A stretch of DNA of 33,840 bases, from the NCBI RefSeq assembly GCF_012910885.1, contig NZ_WTVM01000031.1:1-33840 (forward strand), read 5' to 3'. The first letter of the stretch is position 1, and each line of letters starts with the position of its first letter. This document shows positions 21,865 through 30,427 of this stretch, in pieces. A program made the position numbers and the translations under genes. This DNA comes from Azoarcus taiwanensis. Lineage in GTDB: Bacteria; Pseudomonadota; Gammaproteobacteria; Burkholderiales; Rhodocyclaceae. The notes beneath the pieces were generated by a model. It had not been told where the DNA came from. It worked only from the letters and a program-made list of their open reading frames with translations, and made no database searches.

Positions 21865-21891
21865 TCTAGAGCAAAGGCAATTCACGGTCAA
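21863..21891 (-). promoter_or_regulatory. Main dcw promoter upstream of mraZ
   Basis: TTGACC (21886-21891, 5 of 6) and TAGAGT (21863-21868, 4 of 6) are separated by exactly 17 nt on the minus strand, the best sigma70-type pair in the window. The predicted start is about 21856, giving a leader of about 65 nt that contains three of the four MraZ-box repeats. Confidence 0.75.
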
Positions 21892-21913
21892 GCCAGGGGA
21901 ATCAGCTTTTTCG

Positions 21914-21924
21914 TTGTGACACAA
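21914..21924. other. TTGTG-A-CACAA palindrome upstream of the mraZ promoter
   Basis: A perfect 5-bp inverted repeat around a single A, centred about 31 bp upstream of the -35 hexamer. The stretch 21892-22036 between the mraZ promoter and the rnpB 3' region holds no gene I can support. This palindrome could be an activator or repressor site, or chance. Confidence 0.3.
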
Positions 21925-22036
21925 TGACTTACCCTTGACGCAGAAACACTCGGAATTCCTGCAAAATCAAAGACAACAGGCGATTACACGCGCACCAACA
22001 CCACGCCTGAACGCAGGATTCGAGAAAACAGTGGGG

Positions 22037-22074
22037 AAAAGTGGAATGCGAGCCGAAACCAACGGCTGAATCGC
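22037..22074 (-). terminator. Possible weak terminator of rnpB
   Basis: About 14 nt beyond the mature rnpB 3' end, the minus strand can form AGCCG/CGGCT with a 7-nt loop, extended by GCG/CGC across a 4-nt bulge (22048-22074). ATTCCACTTTT follows. The short stem and interrupted T run make this a modest candidate. Confidence 0.4.
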
Positions 22075-22087
22075 AGGAGAGGAAGAG

Positions 22088-22460
22088 GAAGTTCGCCGAT
22101 AAGCCGGGTTCTGTCGCGCACCGACGCGGACGCGTCGACGCGGGGCAATCATTCATCTGGGCGTCATGTCACCACGACGCTCAAGCGGCCTACCCGGGAG
22201 CGACGCGAGCCACGCCAATGCTCCCCTATTTGGCCTTGCCCCGGATGGGGTTTGCCGTGCCGGTCCTGTTACCAGTCCCGCGGTGAGCTCTTACCTCACC
22301 CTTTCACCCTTGCCCGATCATCGCTGATCGTCGGCGGTCTGCTCTCTGTTGCACTTTCCGTCGCCTCACGGCGCCCGGCCGTTAGCCGGCATCCTGCTCT
22401 GCGGGGCCCGGACTTTCCTCCACGCACGACGAGGTGCGCAGCGATTGCCTGGCGAACTTC
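22088..22460 (-). ncRNA. rnpB: RNase P RNA, type A
   Basis: Catalytic RNA that matures tRNA 5' ends, working with RnpA. On the minus strand the 5' end GAAGTTCGCC (22451-22460) pairs perfectly over 10 bp with the 3' end GGCGAACTTC (22088-22097), forming helix P1. In order inside are the universal GAGGAAAGTCCGGGC (about 22406-22421), the GGGTGAAAGGGTG and GGTAAGAGCTCACCGC core (about 22280-22310), GCAAACCCCATCCGGGG, and the 3' CR-V region ACAGAACCCGGCTTATCGG. The length is 373 nt, usual for type A. A TATAAT at 22469-22474 puts transcription start at the 5' end. Location next to mraZ and the rsmI group fits betaproteobacteria. Confidence 0.96.
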
Positions 22461-22468
22461 CAGCTCAC

Positions 22469-22474
22469 ATTATA
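22469..22474 (-). promoter_or_regulatory. -10 element of rnpB
   Basis: Perfect TATAAT on the minus strand, 8 nt before the first base of helix P1, so the transcript 5' end equals the mature RNase P RNA 5' end. No convincing -35 at 16-18 nt. Confidence 0.65.
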
Positions 22475-22501
22475 CGCGACAAGCGGGTCGGACTCCCGAT
22501 A

Positions 22502-22921
22502 TCAGGGCGTACGCTCGAATACCGGTTCACCATCGCGGAGGCGAAAGGCACCGATCCGTTCGCCCGGTGGCTCGCCGGTGGGGTTGTTCCAGTCCTGCAC
22601 AAGGCACTGCTCAGTGCTCGCAAGATACCAGCGGGCACCCTGCCTCAACGCCCACATTCGATAGCCGGCGTCGAAGACCTCGATCTCGGTCAACACCTTG
22701 CCATCCGGGTGGATACGAACCTTTCGCTGGCAGTTGGGCAGTCTGGAAGCGATGACGTACTGATCCACCTCCGACGTCCAGAAATACGGCTGCTCGCGGA
22801 CCAGGATAAGTGCATGCTGGCTGGTGTCGACGGTATAGGCGGTCGCGCTGTTCTCGCAGCCGACGAGCAGCAGCGCCGTCACAGCGAGCGCGAGCAGTGG
22901 CGCTGTCTGCCTCTTCTTCAT
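22502..22921 (-). CDS. Small predicted lipoprotein, function unknown
   Basis: 139 residues. It begins with a lipoprotein signal peptide: MKKRQTAP, a hydrophobic run [13 protein letters not shown], and the lipobox LLVGC with Cys22. The mature part has no repeat or membrane segment. It looks like a compact beta-rich domain with patterns such as [36 protein letters not shown] and [15 protein letters not shown], and two further cysteines (in PNCQRK and EQCLVQ) that could form a disulfide. Its ATG overlaps the pyrC stop by 4 bp, so the two are co-translated, though a link to pyrimidine synthesis is not implied. It ends just before the rnpB promoter. I do not recognise a named family. Confidence 0.8.
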   Translation of the reverse strand: MKKRQTAPLLALAVTALLLVGCENSATAYTVDTSQHALILVREQPYFWTSEVDQYVIASRLPNCQRKVRIHPDGKVLTEIEVFDAGYRMWALRQGARWYLASTEQCLVQDWNNPTGEPPGERIGAFRLRDGEPVFERTP

Positions 22922-23967
22922 GCGACCGCCCTTGCAAGCAGACGCCAGGCCACCTGCTCGCCGGCGCGCAGAGGCACCAGCGGATCGTCCGCCAGATAAT
23001 CGTAGGCGCACGGAACGTTCCAGGCCTGCCGCTCGAGCGTAATCCGCTCCTGATTGGGTGGCAGGCGGTAGAAGGCCGGACCATTCAGACTGGCAAAGGC
23101 CTCCAGCTTGTCGAGCGCCCCCGCGGCCTCGAACACTTCGGCGTAGAGCTCGATACCGGCGTGCGCGGTATAGCAGCCAGCGCAACCGCAGGCGGCTTCC
23201 TTGGCGCCGCGCGAATGGGGCGCTGAGTCGGTGCCGAGGAAAAACTTCGCATCCCCCGAGGTGGCGGCCTTGACCAGCGCCCTGCGATGGGATTCGCGCT
23301 TGAGGACAGGCAGGCAGTAGTGATGCGGTCGAATGCCGCCGGCGAAAATCGCGTTGCGATTGAGCAGCAGATGATGTGCGGTGATCGTCGCAGCCACGTT
23401 GGGCCCGCTGGCGCGAACGAAGTCGACTGCAGCCGACGTGGTGATGTGCTCGAAGACCACGCGCAGATCCGTAAAACGCCGTACCAACGGCGCCAGAACC
23501 TGTTCGATGAAGACATGCTCGCGGTCGAAGACGTCTACGTCGCCATGGGTCACCTCACCATGGACGCAAAGCACCAGGCCTCGCGCCTGCATGCGCTCGA
23601 GCACCCCATATATGCGCTCGATCGCGGTCACGCCTGCATCCGAATTCGTCGTCGCGCCGGCCGGATAGAGTTTCGCCGCATGTACGACACCGCTGTCGAT
23701 CGCCCGATCAATCTCCTCTGGCGGCATGTTGTCGGTCAGATACAGCGTCATCAACGGATCAAAGGACAGCCCGGAGGGCACGGCTGCGAGAATGCGCTCG
23801 CGGTAGGCCACTGCCTGTGCCGCGGTCGTCACCGGTGGCCGCAGGTTGGGCATGATGATCGCGCGCCCGAAGCGCTCGGCCGTGTGCGGCACGACGGCGG
23901 CAAGCGCCTCGCGGTCTCGTACATGAAGATGCCAGTCGTCCGGCTTGATGAGGGTGATCGATTGCAT
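22918..23967 (-). CDS. pyrC: PyrC, dihydroorotase (class II)
   Basis: Zinc amidohydrolase closing N-carbamoyl-aspartate to dihydroorotate in pyrimidine synthesis. 349 residues from ATG 23967. Metal ligands and catalytic groups stand where expected: HLH (His13, His15) in DDWHLHVRD, carbamylated Lys99 in [11 protein letters not shown], His136 in CVHGEV, His174 in FEHITTSAA, and Asp247 in LGTDSAPH. Substrate-binding RPPVTT follows MPNL. A GTG at 23976 adds three residues (MSL); neither start has a strong ribosome site, and I prefer the ATG. A perfect -10 lies 28 nt upstream. Confidence 0.95.
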   Translation of the reverse strand: MQSITLIKPDDWHLHVRDREALAAVVPHTAERFGRAIIMPNLRPPVTTAAQAVAYRERILAAVPSGLSFDPLMTLYLTDNMPPEEIDRAIDSGVVHAAKLYPAGATTNSDAGVTAIERIYGVLERMQARGLVLCVHGEVTHGDVDVFDREHVFIEQVLAPLVRRFTDLRVVFEHITTSAAVDFVRASGPNVAATITAHHLLLNRNAIFAGGIRPHHYCLPVLKRESHRRALVKAATSGDAKFFLGTDSAPHSRGAKEAACGCAGCYTAHAGIELYAEVFEAAGALDKLEAFASLNGPAFYRLPPNQERITLERQAWNVPCAYDYLADDPLVPLRAGEQVAWRLLARAVA

Positions 23968-23994
23968 GAGCGACACTCTGACGTTTATCTTGCA

Positions 23995-24000
23995 ATTATA
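23995..24000 (-). promoter_or_regulatory. -10 element of pyrC
   Basis: Perfect TATAAT on the minus strand between rsmI and pyrC. Start predicted near 23988, leaving a leader of about 20 nt. The -35 is poor (ATGACC at 19 nt). Confidence 0.55.
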
Positions 24001-24021
24001 GGCACGGGAGCATGATCGGGG

Positions 24022-24879
24022 TCATCCGTTCAGCTCAAGCGCCCGCGCATACAGGGCATTCTTCGAATCGCCGGTGATTCGGGCCGCAAGCTTCACCGCC
24101 GACTTGAGCGGGAGCTCTTCGAGAAGCAGTTGAAGCACCTTCTCGCTCGCAGGCGACAAGCCCTCGCGGGGCGGTGGCGGCGACACCACCAGCACGAACT
24201 CGCCTCGCGCCCGGTTGGCATCCTCGGCCAGCCACGACGACGCTTGCGCCAGCGGCAGACGCACCACCTGCTCGAACACCTTGGTGAGCTCCCGGGCGAT
24301 CAGGATTTCCCGCTCCCCTCCAAGCGTCGCGGCGATGTCCGCCAGGCTGGCGTCGATCCGGTGCGGAGACTCGTAGAACACCAGCGGTACCGTTTGCGCG
24401 GCCAGTGCTTCTAGCGCCACCCGGCGTGCAGCCGACTTGGGCGGCAGAAAGCCCGCAAAGTGAAAACCGGGCTCGACGAAACCCGAAACCGATAATGCCG
24501 CAATCGCCGCGCAAGGGCCCGGTACCGGCACCACCGGATGCCCGGCCGCGCGAACCCGCGCAACGATGCGTGCCCCCGGGTCGGAAATCCCCGGCGTGCC
24601 GGCGTCGGTGATCAGCGCGACATGCCGGCCGTCCTCGAGCATGCGCAGCACACTCTCGGCTGCAGCCTGCTCATTGTGCTCATGGACAGCAACGAGTCTG
24701 GTCCGGATGTTGTATGCGTCAAGCAGGCGCTGGCTGTGACGGGTGTCCTCGGCCGCAACGACGTCTACCGCAGCCAGGATGTCGAGCGCACGCATGCCGA
24801 TGTCACGCAGATTTCCCAGCGGCGTGGCGACCACATAGAATGACGTCGTACTGGACAGAACGGATCGATCGATACTCAT
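24022..24879 (-). CDS. rsmI: RsmI, 16S rRNA 2'-O-methyltransferase (C1402)
   Basis: SAM-dependent tetrapyrrole-methylase-fold enzyme that 2'-O-methylates C1402 of 16S rRNA, complementing RsmH. 285 residues (E. coli 286). Motifs: FYVVATPLGNLRDIGMRALD near the start, AAEDTRHSQRLL, ALITDAGTPGISDPGARIV, VPVPGPCAAIAALSVSG and FYESPHRI. The C-terminal extension PLKSAVKLAARITGDSKNALY is the usual RsmI HTH-like tail. The ATG at 24879 overlaps the divergent yraN ATG in the sequence CATG. Longer in-frame starts reach into yraN and are not RsmI-like. Confidence 0.95.
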   Translation of the reverse strand: MSIDRSVLSSTTSFYVVATPLGNLRDIGMRALDILAAVDVVAAEDTRHSQRLLDAYNIRTRLVAVHEHNEQAAAESVLRMLEDGRHVALITDAGTPGISDPGARIVARVRAAGHPVVPVPGPCAAIAALSVSGFVEPGFHFAGFLPPKSAARRVALEALAAQTVPLVFYESPHRIDASLADIAATLGGEREILIARELTKVFEQVVRLPLAQASSWLAEDANRARGEFVLVVSPPPPREGLSPASEKVLQLLLEELPLKSAVKLAARITGDSKNALYARALELNG

Positions 24880-25294
24880 GCGCAAGGCCGCCAAGACTGA
24901 AGGACAGGATGGGATTGTCGTTCGCCGGCACACTCCGGCGCAAGTTCGAGGCAACGCGGCTGAATCGCTCGCAGAAGCTTTTCTCCAAGCGAGGGGGTGT
25001 CGCACCCTCGCGCGCCAGTTCCGATGCAAGGCCGGGGAGATTGACCTGATCTGTCTCGCCGGGCAGACGCTGATCTTTGTCGAGGTCAGGATGAGAGGCA
25101 GCGCACGTTTCGGTACCGCCGCGGAAAGCATCACGATCAGCAAACGTCAGCGCATCGTGCGCGCGGCGCAGTGGTGGCTGGCCGGGCCGGGCCGTCAACA
25201 CGCGCAGCGCAGCTGCCGCTTCGACGTGGTCGCAATTGACGGGTCACAGCATGACGCGATGCAATGGTTGCCAGGCGCCTTCGATGCCAGCTGA
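24878..25294 (+). CDS. yraN: YraN/UPF0102 family predicted nuclease
   Basis: 138-residue member of UPF0102, a small restriction-endonuclease-fold family of unproven function. Core motifs are RGNAAESLAEAFLQARG, then CKAGEIDLICLAGQTLIFVEVR, where Glu, Asp and the E-x-V-R/K triad correspond to the PD-(D/E)xK site, followed by SKRQRIVRAAQWWLA and CRFDVVAID. The only in-frame start before the conserved core is ATG 24878, so it shares two bases with the rsmI start on the other strand. Family position beside rsmI and a SIS/BON pair matches the E. coli yraL-yraM-yraN-diaA-dolP order, with yraM (lpoA) missing here. Confidence 0.9.
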   Translation: MRKAAKTEGQDGIVVRRHTPAQVRGNAAESLAEAFLQARGCRTLARQFRCKAGEIDLICLAGQTLIFVEVRMRGSARFGTAAESITISKRQRIVRAAQWWLAGPGRQHAQRSCRFDVVAIDGSQHDAMQWLPGAFDAS

Positions 25295-25435
25295 CATCGC
25301 TCTGGAACGTAAATTGATGTAAGCAATGATCCTTTCGCACAATCGATGCCGGCATACTTGGGGCATCGGATGGCCACATTCCGCCTGAGGCCACGGTATA
25401 TGGCCCGTGCTAGACTTCGCAGCCACTTCCACTAA

Positions 25436-26676
<1,241 letters not shown>

Positions 26677-26802
26677 CCGGGAGAAGCTCGGGCCAATCGG
26701 TACAGCTCGGGCGCCCTCACAGGCACGCCTGCGCTTTGACTGGCCCGGGCTGCCCGGCGTTTCTTCCCGCACAGCACGATTCCACGCGTTGGTGCGGGCA
26801 GA

Positions 26803-28140
26803 TCACCCAAGCGCGTCGAGCAGCTTCTGGTGGACGCCGCCAAACCCGCCATTGCTCATCACCAGCACGTGGTCGCCCGCTTGCGCCTCCGCGACAACCG
26901 TCCGCACCAACGGCTCGAGGGTGTCGAATACCGACGCCCGCGCGCCCAGTGACGACAGCGCCTGTTCGGCGCTCCACCCCAGCTTGTCCGCAAAGCAGAT
27001 CACACGATCGGCGCCGGCGAGACTTTCGGCAAGACGGTCGCGCATCACGCCAAGTTTCATGGTGTTCGAGCGAGGTTCGAGCACTACGATGATGCGCCCC
27101 TCGGGCGCGCTGCGACGCAACCCTTCGATGGTCAGTGCGAAGGCGGTCGGATGGTGGGCGAAATCGTCGTAGACCGTCACCCCGCGCACCACGCCACGCA
27201 CTTCCATGCGTCGCTTCACGCCGCGGAACGCAGCCAGCGCCTCGAGCGCAAGCAGGGGTGGCACTCCTGCATGGCGTGCGGCTGCAATCGCAGCCAGGGC
27301 ATTGAGACAGTTGTGTTCACCTGGCAGCACCAAGGCAAACTCGCCAAGCACCTCACCGGCAAGCCGACACAGCGCACGACTGCGGTCTCCAGCGAGAGAC
27401 CAGCCATCCGGATCATCGAACCACTCCAACTCGGACCAGCATCCGAGCTCGAGCACGCGTCCAATCGCATCGGCACGCCGGTTCGCGACGATTCGGCCGC
27501 TGCGCGGTACGGTACGCACCAGATGGTGGAACTGTGTCTCGATTGCTGCGAGGTCGGCGAAGATATCCGCGTGATCGAACTCGAGATTGTTGAGAATCAG
27601 TGTGCGGGGACGATAGTGGACGAACTTGGAGCGCTTGTCGCAGAAGGCGGTGTCGTACTCGTCGGCTTCGATGACGAAGAAGGGCGAATCGGTGAGTCGC
27701 GCCGACAGCCCGAAGTTGGCGGGAACGCCGCCGACGAGAAAACCCGGCTTGAGGCCGGCGTACTCGAGAATCCACGCCAGCATCGAGGTGGTCGTAGTCT
27801 TGCCGTGGGTGCCCGCCACTGCCAGCACCCAGCGCGACCCAAGCACCTGCTCCGATAGCCACTGAGGTCCGGAAACATAGGGCAAGCCACGGTCGAGAAT
27901 CTCCTCGAGCAGCGGATTGCCGCGCGAGATCGCATTCCCGACGACGAACAGGTCGGGGGCAAGATCTACTTGCGAAGCGTCGTAGCCGTCGATGAGCCCA
28001 ATGCCCTCGGCCTCAAGCTGAGTGCTCATCGGAGGATAGACGTTGGCATCACAGCCGGTTACCCGGTGTCCGGCCGCTCGCGCGATCAGCGCAATGCCGC
28101 CCATGAAGGTGCCGCAGACGCCGAGAATATGGATGTGCAT
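26803..28140 (-). CDS. mpl: Mpl, murein tripeptide recycling ligase
   Basis: Joins recycled L-Ala-gamma-D-Glu-meso-DAP to UDP-MurNAc, returning murein fragments to lipid II synthesis. 445 residues from ATG 28140. The Mpl-specific N-terminus MHIHILGVCGTFMGG is followed by DANVYPPMST, P-loop [10 protein letters not shown] (110-119), EADEYDTAFCDKRSKFVHY, LEFDHADIF and VYDDFAHHPTAFALT. GGAGG lies 4 nt before the ATG; the TTG one codon upstream is less likely. It converges with dolP across 126 bp (26677-26802), which contain GC-rich inverted repeats but no clear terminator, and diverges from the next gene. Confidence 0.96.
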   Translation of the reverse strand: MHIHILGVCGTFMGGIALIARAAGHRVTGCDANVYPPMSTQLEAEGIGLIDGYDASQVDLAPDLFVVGNAISRGNPLLEEILDRGLPYVSGPQWLSEQVLGSRWVLAVAGTHGKTTTTSMLAWILEYAGLKPGFLVGGVPANFGLSARLTDSPFFVIEADEYDTAFCDKRSKFVHYRPRTLILNNLEFDHADIFADLAAIETQFHHLVRTVPRSGRIVANRRADAIGRVLELGCWSELEWFDDPDGWSLAGDRSRALCRLAGEVLGEFALVLPGEHNCLNALAAIAAARHAGVPPLLALEALAAFRGVKRRMEVRGVVRGVTVYDDFAHHPTAFALTIEGLRRSAPEGRIIVVLEPRSNTMKLGVMRDRLAESLAGADRVICFADKLGWSAEQALSSLGARASVFDTLEPLVRTVVAEAQAGDHVLVMSNGGFGGVHQKLLDALG

Positions 28141-28166
28141 CAAACCTCCGCGTGTAACGCGCCGTG

Positions 28167-28172
28167 TACAAT
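28167..28172 (+). promoter_or_regulatory. Candidate -10 for the nucleotidyltransferase-like gene
   Basis: TACAAT (5 of 6) in the 60-bp divergent gap between mpl and the gene at 28201. Start predicted near 28180, about 20 nt before that ATG. No good -35. Confidence 0.4.
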
Positions 28173-28200
28173 GGGCGGCATTCTACATCGGCCCGAGCAC

Positions 28201-28803
28201 ATGACTTCCCGAGCCAACGCTGCCAGAGCCGGAACCCTCCGGCGCGAGATCGCCGCCCTCGCCGCCCGCATGATTGCGGAGGACGGTATTGCCGATTTCG
28301 GGTTCGCCAAACGCAAGGCCGCACGCCAACTCGGCGTGAGCCTGTCCGAGGCTTTGCCCAACAATGCGGAGATCGAGGCGGAACTGCGAACCTGGCAGTC
28401 ACTCTACCAGGACGAAGAGCAGGCAGAACGACTGCGAGAGATGCGCACCGTCGCCATCGAGGTCATGACCATGCTCGAACCCTTTCGCCCCTACCTCACC
28501 GGCGGCGCGCTCGACGGCACCGCCGGGCGATACTCCGAGGTGGACATCGAGCTTTATCCCGAGAGCACGAAGGAAGTCGAGATCTTTTTCCTCAATCGCG
28601 ATATGGCCTATGAACACCGCGAACCACGACGCCCGGCACCCCATGCACCCGAGGCGATCTTGTGCTTCGACTGGAATGATGTGCCAATACGACTGTCCAT
28701 TTACGAAGGGCGCGCAGAGCGCATCGCTCGCAAGGGATGCGATCGCGCCCGCGTGGCGACCGTCAAGGCCCTGCTGCGTGAGAACGAGACAACAAACGAG
28801 TAA
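28201..28803 (+). CDS. Unknown protein with nucleotidyltransferase-like motif
   Basis: 200 residues, no named family recognised. The N-terminal about 90 residues look all-helical and charged (LRREIAALAARMIAEDG, KRKAARQLGVS, DEEQAERLREMRTVAIEVM). Then YLTGGALDGTAGRYSEVDIELYP (98-120) fits the nucleotidyltransferase-fold pattern hGG-x12-DxE, with Gly101-Gly102 and Asp115/Glu117. Further strands are EVEIFFLNRD, ILCFDWNDVPIRLSIYE. A third acidic residue of the fold is not obvious. The first in-frame ATG after the predicted transcript start is 28201; an ATG at 28171 would add ten residues. It is divergent from mpl and runs 6 bp before the tlpA-like gene, so the two are probably co-transcribed. Fold assignment is inference from one motif. 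Confidence 0.75.
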   Translation: MTSRANAARAGTLRREIAALAARMIAEDGIADFGFAKRKAARQLGVSLSEALPNNAEIEAELRTWQSLYQDEEQAERLREMRTVAIEVMTMLEPFRPYLTGGALDGTAGRYSEVDIELYPESTKEVEIFFLNRDMAYEHREPRRPAPHAPEAILCFDWNDVPIRLSIYEGRAERIARKGCDRARVATVKALLRENETTNE

Positions 28804-28809
28804 GTACAC

Positions 28810-29358
28810 ATGAAGCGAAGTTTTTCGTATCTTCTGATCGCGATCGCCGCCGTCGCCGCCACGTTTGCAGGCTATTACACCAGTACGGCATTGCGCGGAG
28901 ACGCCCCCACCGCGGCCGGTCTTCCACCAGAGGCCGCGGAAACACTGCTCGCAATCACGCTGCCCGATGTTGATGGTCAGCTGCACACGCTCGCCGACTG
29001 GCGCGGCCAGATACTGGTCGTCAATTTCTGGGCGACCTGGTGCCCACCTTGCATCAAGGAAATTCCGGAGTTCTCCGCGGTATCACGACGTCACGCCGAG
29101 AACCCGGTGCAATTCGTCGGCATCAGCATAGACACCGCGGACAACGTTCGTGAATTCAACGAGCGCTTTGATGTGCCCTATCCGTTGCTCATCGGCACCA
29201 GTCAGACGCTTGGCCTGGCGAGCGAGGTGGGCAACACTGCCCGTGCCCTGCCTTTCACGGTCATCATCGACATGAATGGGCAGATTGCCAGTGTCACGCT
29301 CGGCACCTTGAATGAAGAGCAACTCGAGGGCAAAATCCGCTCGCTGCTTCCTTCCTGA
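28810..29358 (+). CDS. TlpA/ResA-like membrane-anchored thioredoxin
   Basis: 182 residues. An uncleaved-looking N-terminal signal anchor ([18 protein letters not shown], 5-22) is followed by a periplasmic thioredoxin fold of the TlpA/AhpC-TSA type. It has [31 protein letters not shown] with redox site WCPPC at 77-81, [14 protein letters not shown], and the cis-proline in ALPFTVIID. The predicted role is thiol-disulfide exchange in the periplasm, for example keeping cytochrome c or copper-site cysteines reduced; the exact partner cannot be told. It starts 6 bp after the preceding stop. Confidence 0.9.
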   Translation: MKRSFSYLLIAIAAVAATFAGYYTSTALRGDAPTAAGLPPEAAETLLAITLPDVDGQLHTLADWRGQILVVNFWATWCPPCIKEIPEFSAVSRRHAENPVQFVGISIDTADNVREFNERFDVPYPLLIGTSQTLGLASEVGNTARALPFTVIIDMNGQIASVTLGTLNEEQLEGKIRSLLPS

Positions 29359-29391
29359 AGCAAATCCGCTTACACCACAACACTGGACAAT

Positions 29392-29420
29392 TTGCAGCCA
29401 ATTGCGTCAAACTTGCAGCC
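29392..29420 (+). repeat. TTGCAGCC direct repeat before aroQ
   Basis: Two exact copies of TTGCAGCC (29392-29399 and 29413-29420) are 21 bp apart, two helical turns, in the 62-bp gap before aroQ. The second touches the ATG. A weak promoter-like pair, TGGACA with TCAAAC at 17 nt, overlaps them. Could be an operator or chance. Confidence 0.35.
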
Positions 29421-29915
29421 ATGAAGCGCTCAAAAAGCAACAAGTCCAGCAGTTCGACACCTCTGCCCACAGCTCGCATTTTGGTTCTGCACGGACCGAA
29501 CCTCAATTTGCTGGGGACGCGCGAGCCCGAGATTTACGGCAGGACCACACTCGCAGACGTCCATTCCGCGATGGAGGCACGAGGTCATGCCGATGGCGTG
29601 CAAGTGGAGTCCTTCCAGAGCAATCACGAGGGGCAACTCATCGACCGGGTGCAGGCCGCGGCGGCGGAAGGCGTCGACTTCATCATCATCAACCCGGCCG
29701 CATACACGCACACCAGCGTCGCCTTGCGCGATGCGCTGGCTGCAGTGGCGATCCCGTTCATCGAGGTGCATCTGTCCAATGTGCACGCGCGGGAGGGCTT
29801 CCGGCATCACTCCTATTTTTCGGATCGCGCCGTGGGCGTGATCTGCGGCCTGGGCGCATACGGCTACATGGCCGCGCTCGAATACGCCCTGACCCGACTG
29901 CGGGAAATGGGCTGA
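29421..29915 (+). CDS. aroQ: AroQ, type II 3-dehydroquinate dehydratase
   Basis: Dehydrates 3-dehydroquinate to 3-dehydroshikimate in the shikimate pathway; the type II enzyme is a dodecamer. 164 residues. It has [21 protein letters not shown] with the catalytic Tyr39 and nearby Arg34, [29 protein letters not shown] (Asn91), and [19 protein letters not shown] with catalytic His117 and Arg124/128. The first 18 residues ([18 protein letters not shown]) are polar and extra relative to the usual start at ILVLHGPN; no better start is seen. It heads the aroQ-accB-accC-prmA group. Confidence 0.95.
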   Translation: MKRSKSNKSSSSTPLPTARILVLHGPNLNLLGTREPEIYGRTTLADVHSAMEARGHADGVQVESFQSNHEGQLIDRVQAAAAEGVDFIIINPAAYTHTSVALRDALAAVAIPFIEVHLSNVHAREGFRHHSYFSDRAVGVICGLGAYGYMAALEYALTRLREMG

Positions 29916-29967
29916 CCCCACTATCCACTTGGGCTGCACCCGACCGCCGCCCTGTCCGGAGAACAAG

Positions 29968-30420
29968 ATGGATTTGCGCAAGCTGAAGAAACTGATCGAC
30001 CTCGTCCAGGAGTCCGGTATTTCCGAGCTGGAAGTCACCGAGGGGGAGGAGAAGGTTCGTATCGCCAAATTTCCCGCCGCGGGCGCGATAATGAGCGCGC
30101 CGGCGCCCGTGCCTCAGCCAGCGCCGATCGCCATCGCCGCGAACAACCCCGGCGCAGCAGCACCCGCGGACAAAGATGTCCCCGAGGGCCATGTCGTACG
30201 CTCACCGATGGTCGGCACGTTCTACCGTGCGGCGTCACCGGGAGCCAAGGCGTTTGCCGACGTCGGACAGAAGGTCGCCGTCGGCGAGCGCCTGTGCATC
30301 ATCGAAGCGATGAAACTCATGAACGAAATCGAGTCGGATGTGGAAGGCGTAGTCAAGGCCGTGCTGGTCGAGAACGGCCAGCCGGTCGAGTATGGTCAAC
30401 CGCTGTTCGTCATCGGCTGA
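29968..30420 (+). CDS. accB: AccB, biotin carboxyl carrier protein
   Basis: Carries the biotin of acetyl-CoA carboxylase. 150 residues. The N-terminal [23 protein letters not shown] segment is followed by a proline/alanine-rich flexible linker (about 40-70) and the biotinyl domain with [10 protein letters not shown] (biotinylated Lys116) and [20 protein letters not shown] lies upstream of ATG 29968; an in-frame TTG at 29929 would add 13 residues that do not fit. It lies 7 bp before accC, and AccB is made in stoichiometric excess in E. coli. Confidence 0.97.
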   Translation: MDLRKLKKLIDLVQESGISELEVTEGEEKVRIAKFPAAGAIMSAPAPVPQPAPIAIAANNPGAAAPADKDVPEGHVVRSPMVGTFYRAASPGAKAFADVGQKVAVGERLCIIEAMKLMNEIESDVEGVVKAVLVENGQPVEYGQPLFVIG

Positions 30421-30427
30421 TCGCGCC

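Noticed and set aside
21929-22156. 75-codon minus-strand frame between mraZ and rnpB
   Set aside because: It overlaps the rnpB 3' end, including helix P1, has no ribosome site and has no conserved look.
22252-22999. Plus-strand open frames across rnpB and the lipoprotein gene
   Set aside because: They run antisense to the RNase P RNA and the lipoprotein; residues are low-complexity Arg/Ser/Pro.
25338-25365. CGATGCC/GGCATCG repeat upstream of the SIS gene as an operator or terminator
   Set aside because: Short arms with a long loop and no T tract; not distinguishable from chance.
26767-26799. CCCGCAC/GTGCGGG inverted repeat between dolP and mpl as a terminator
   Set aside because: A 7-bp stem with a 19-nt loop and no T run on the exit side of either strand.
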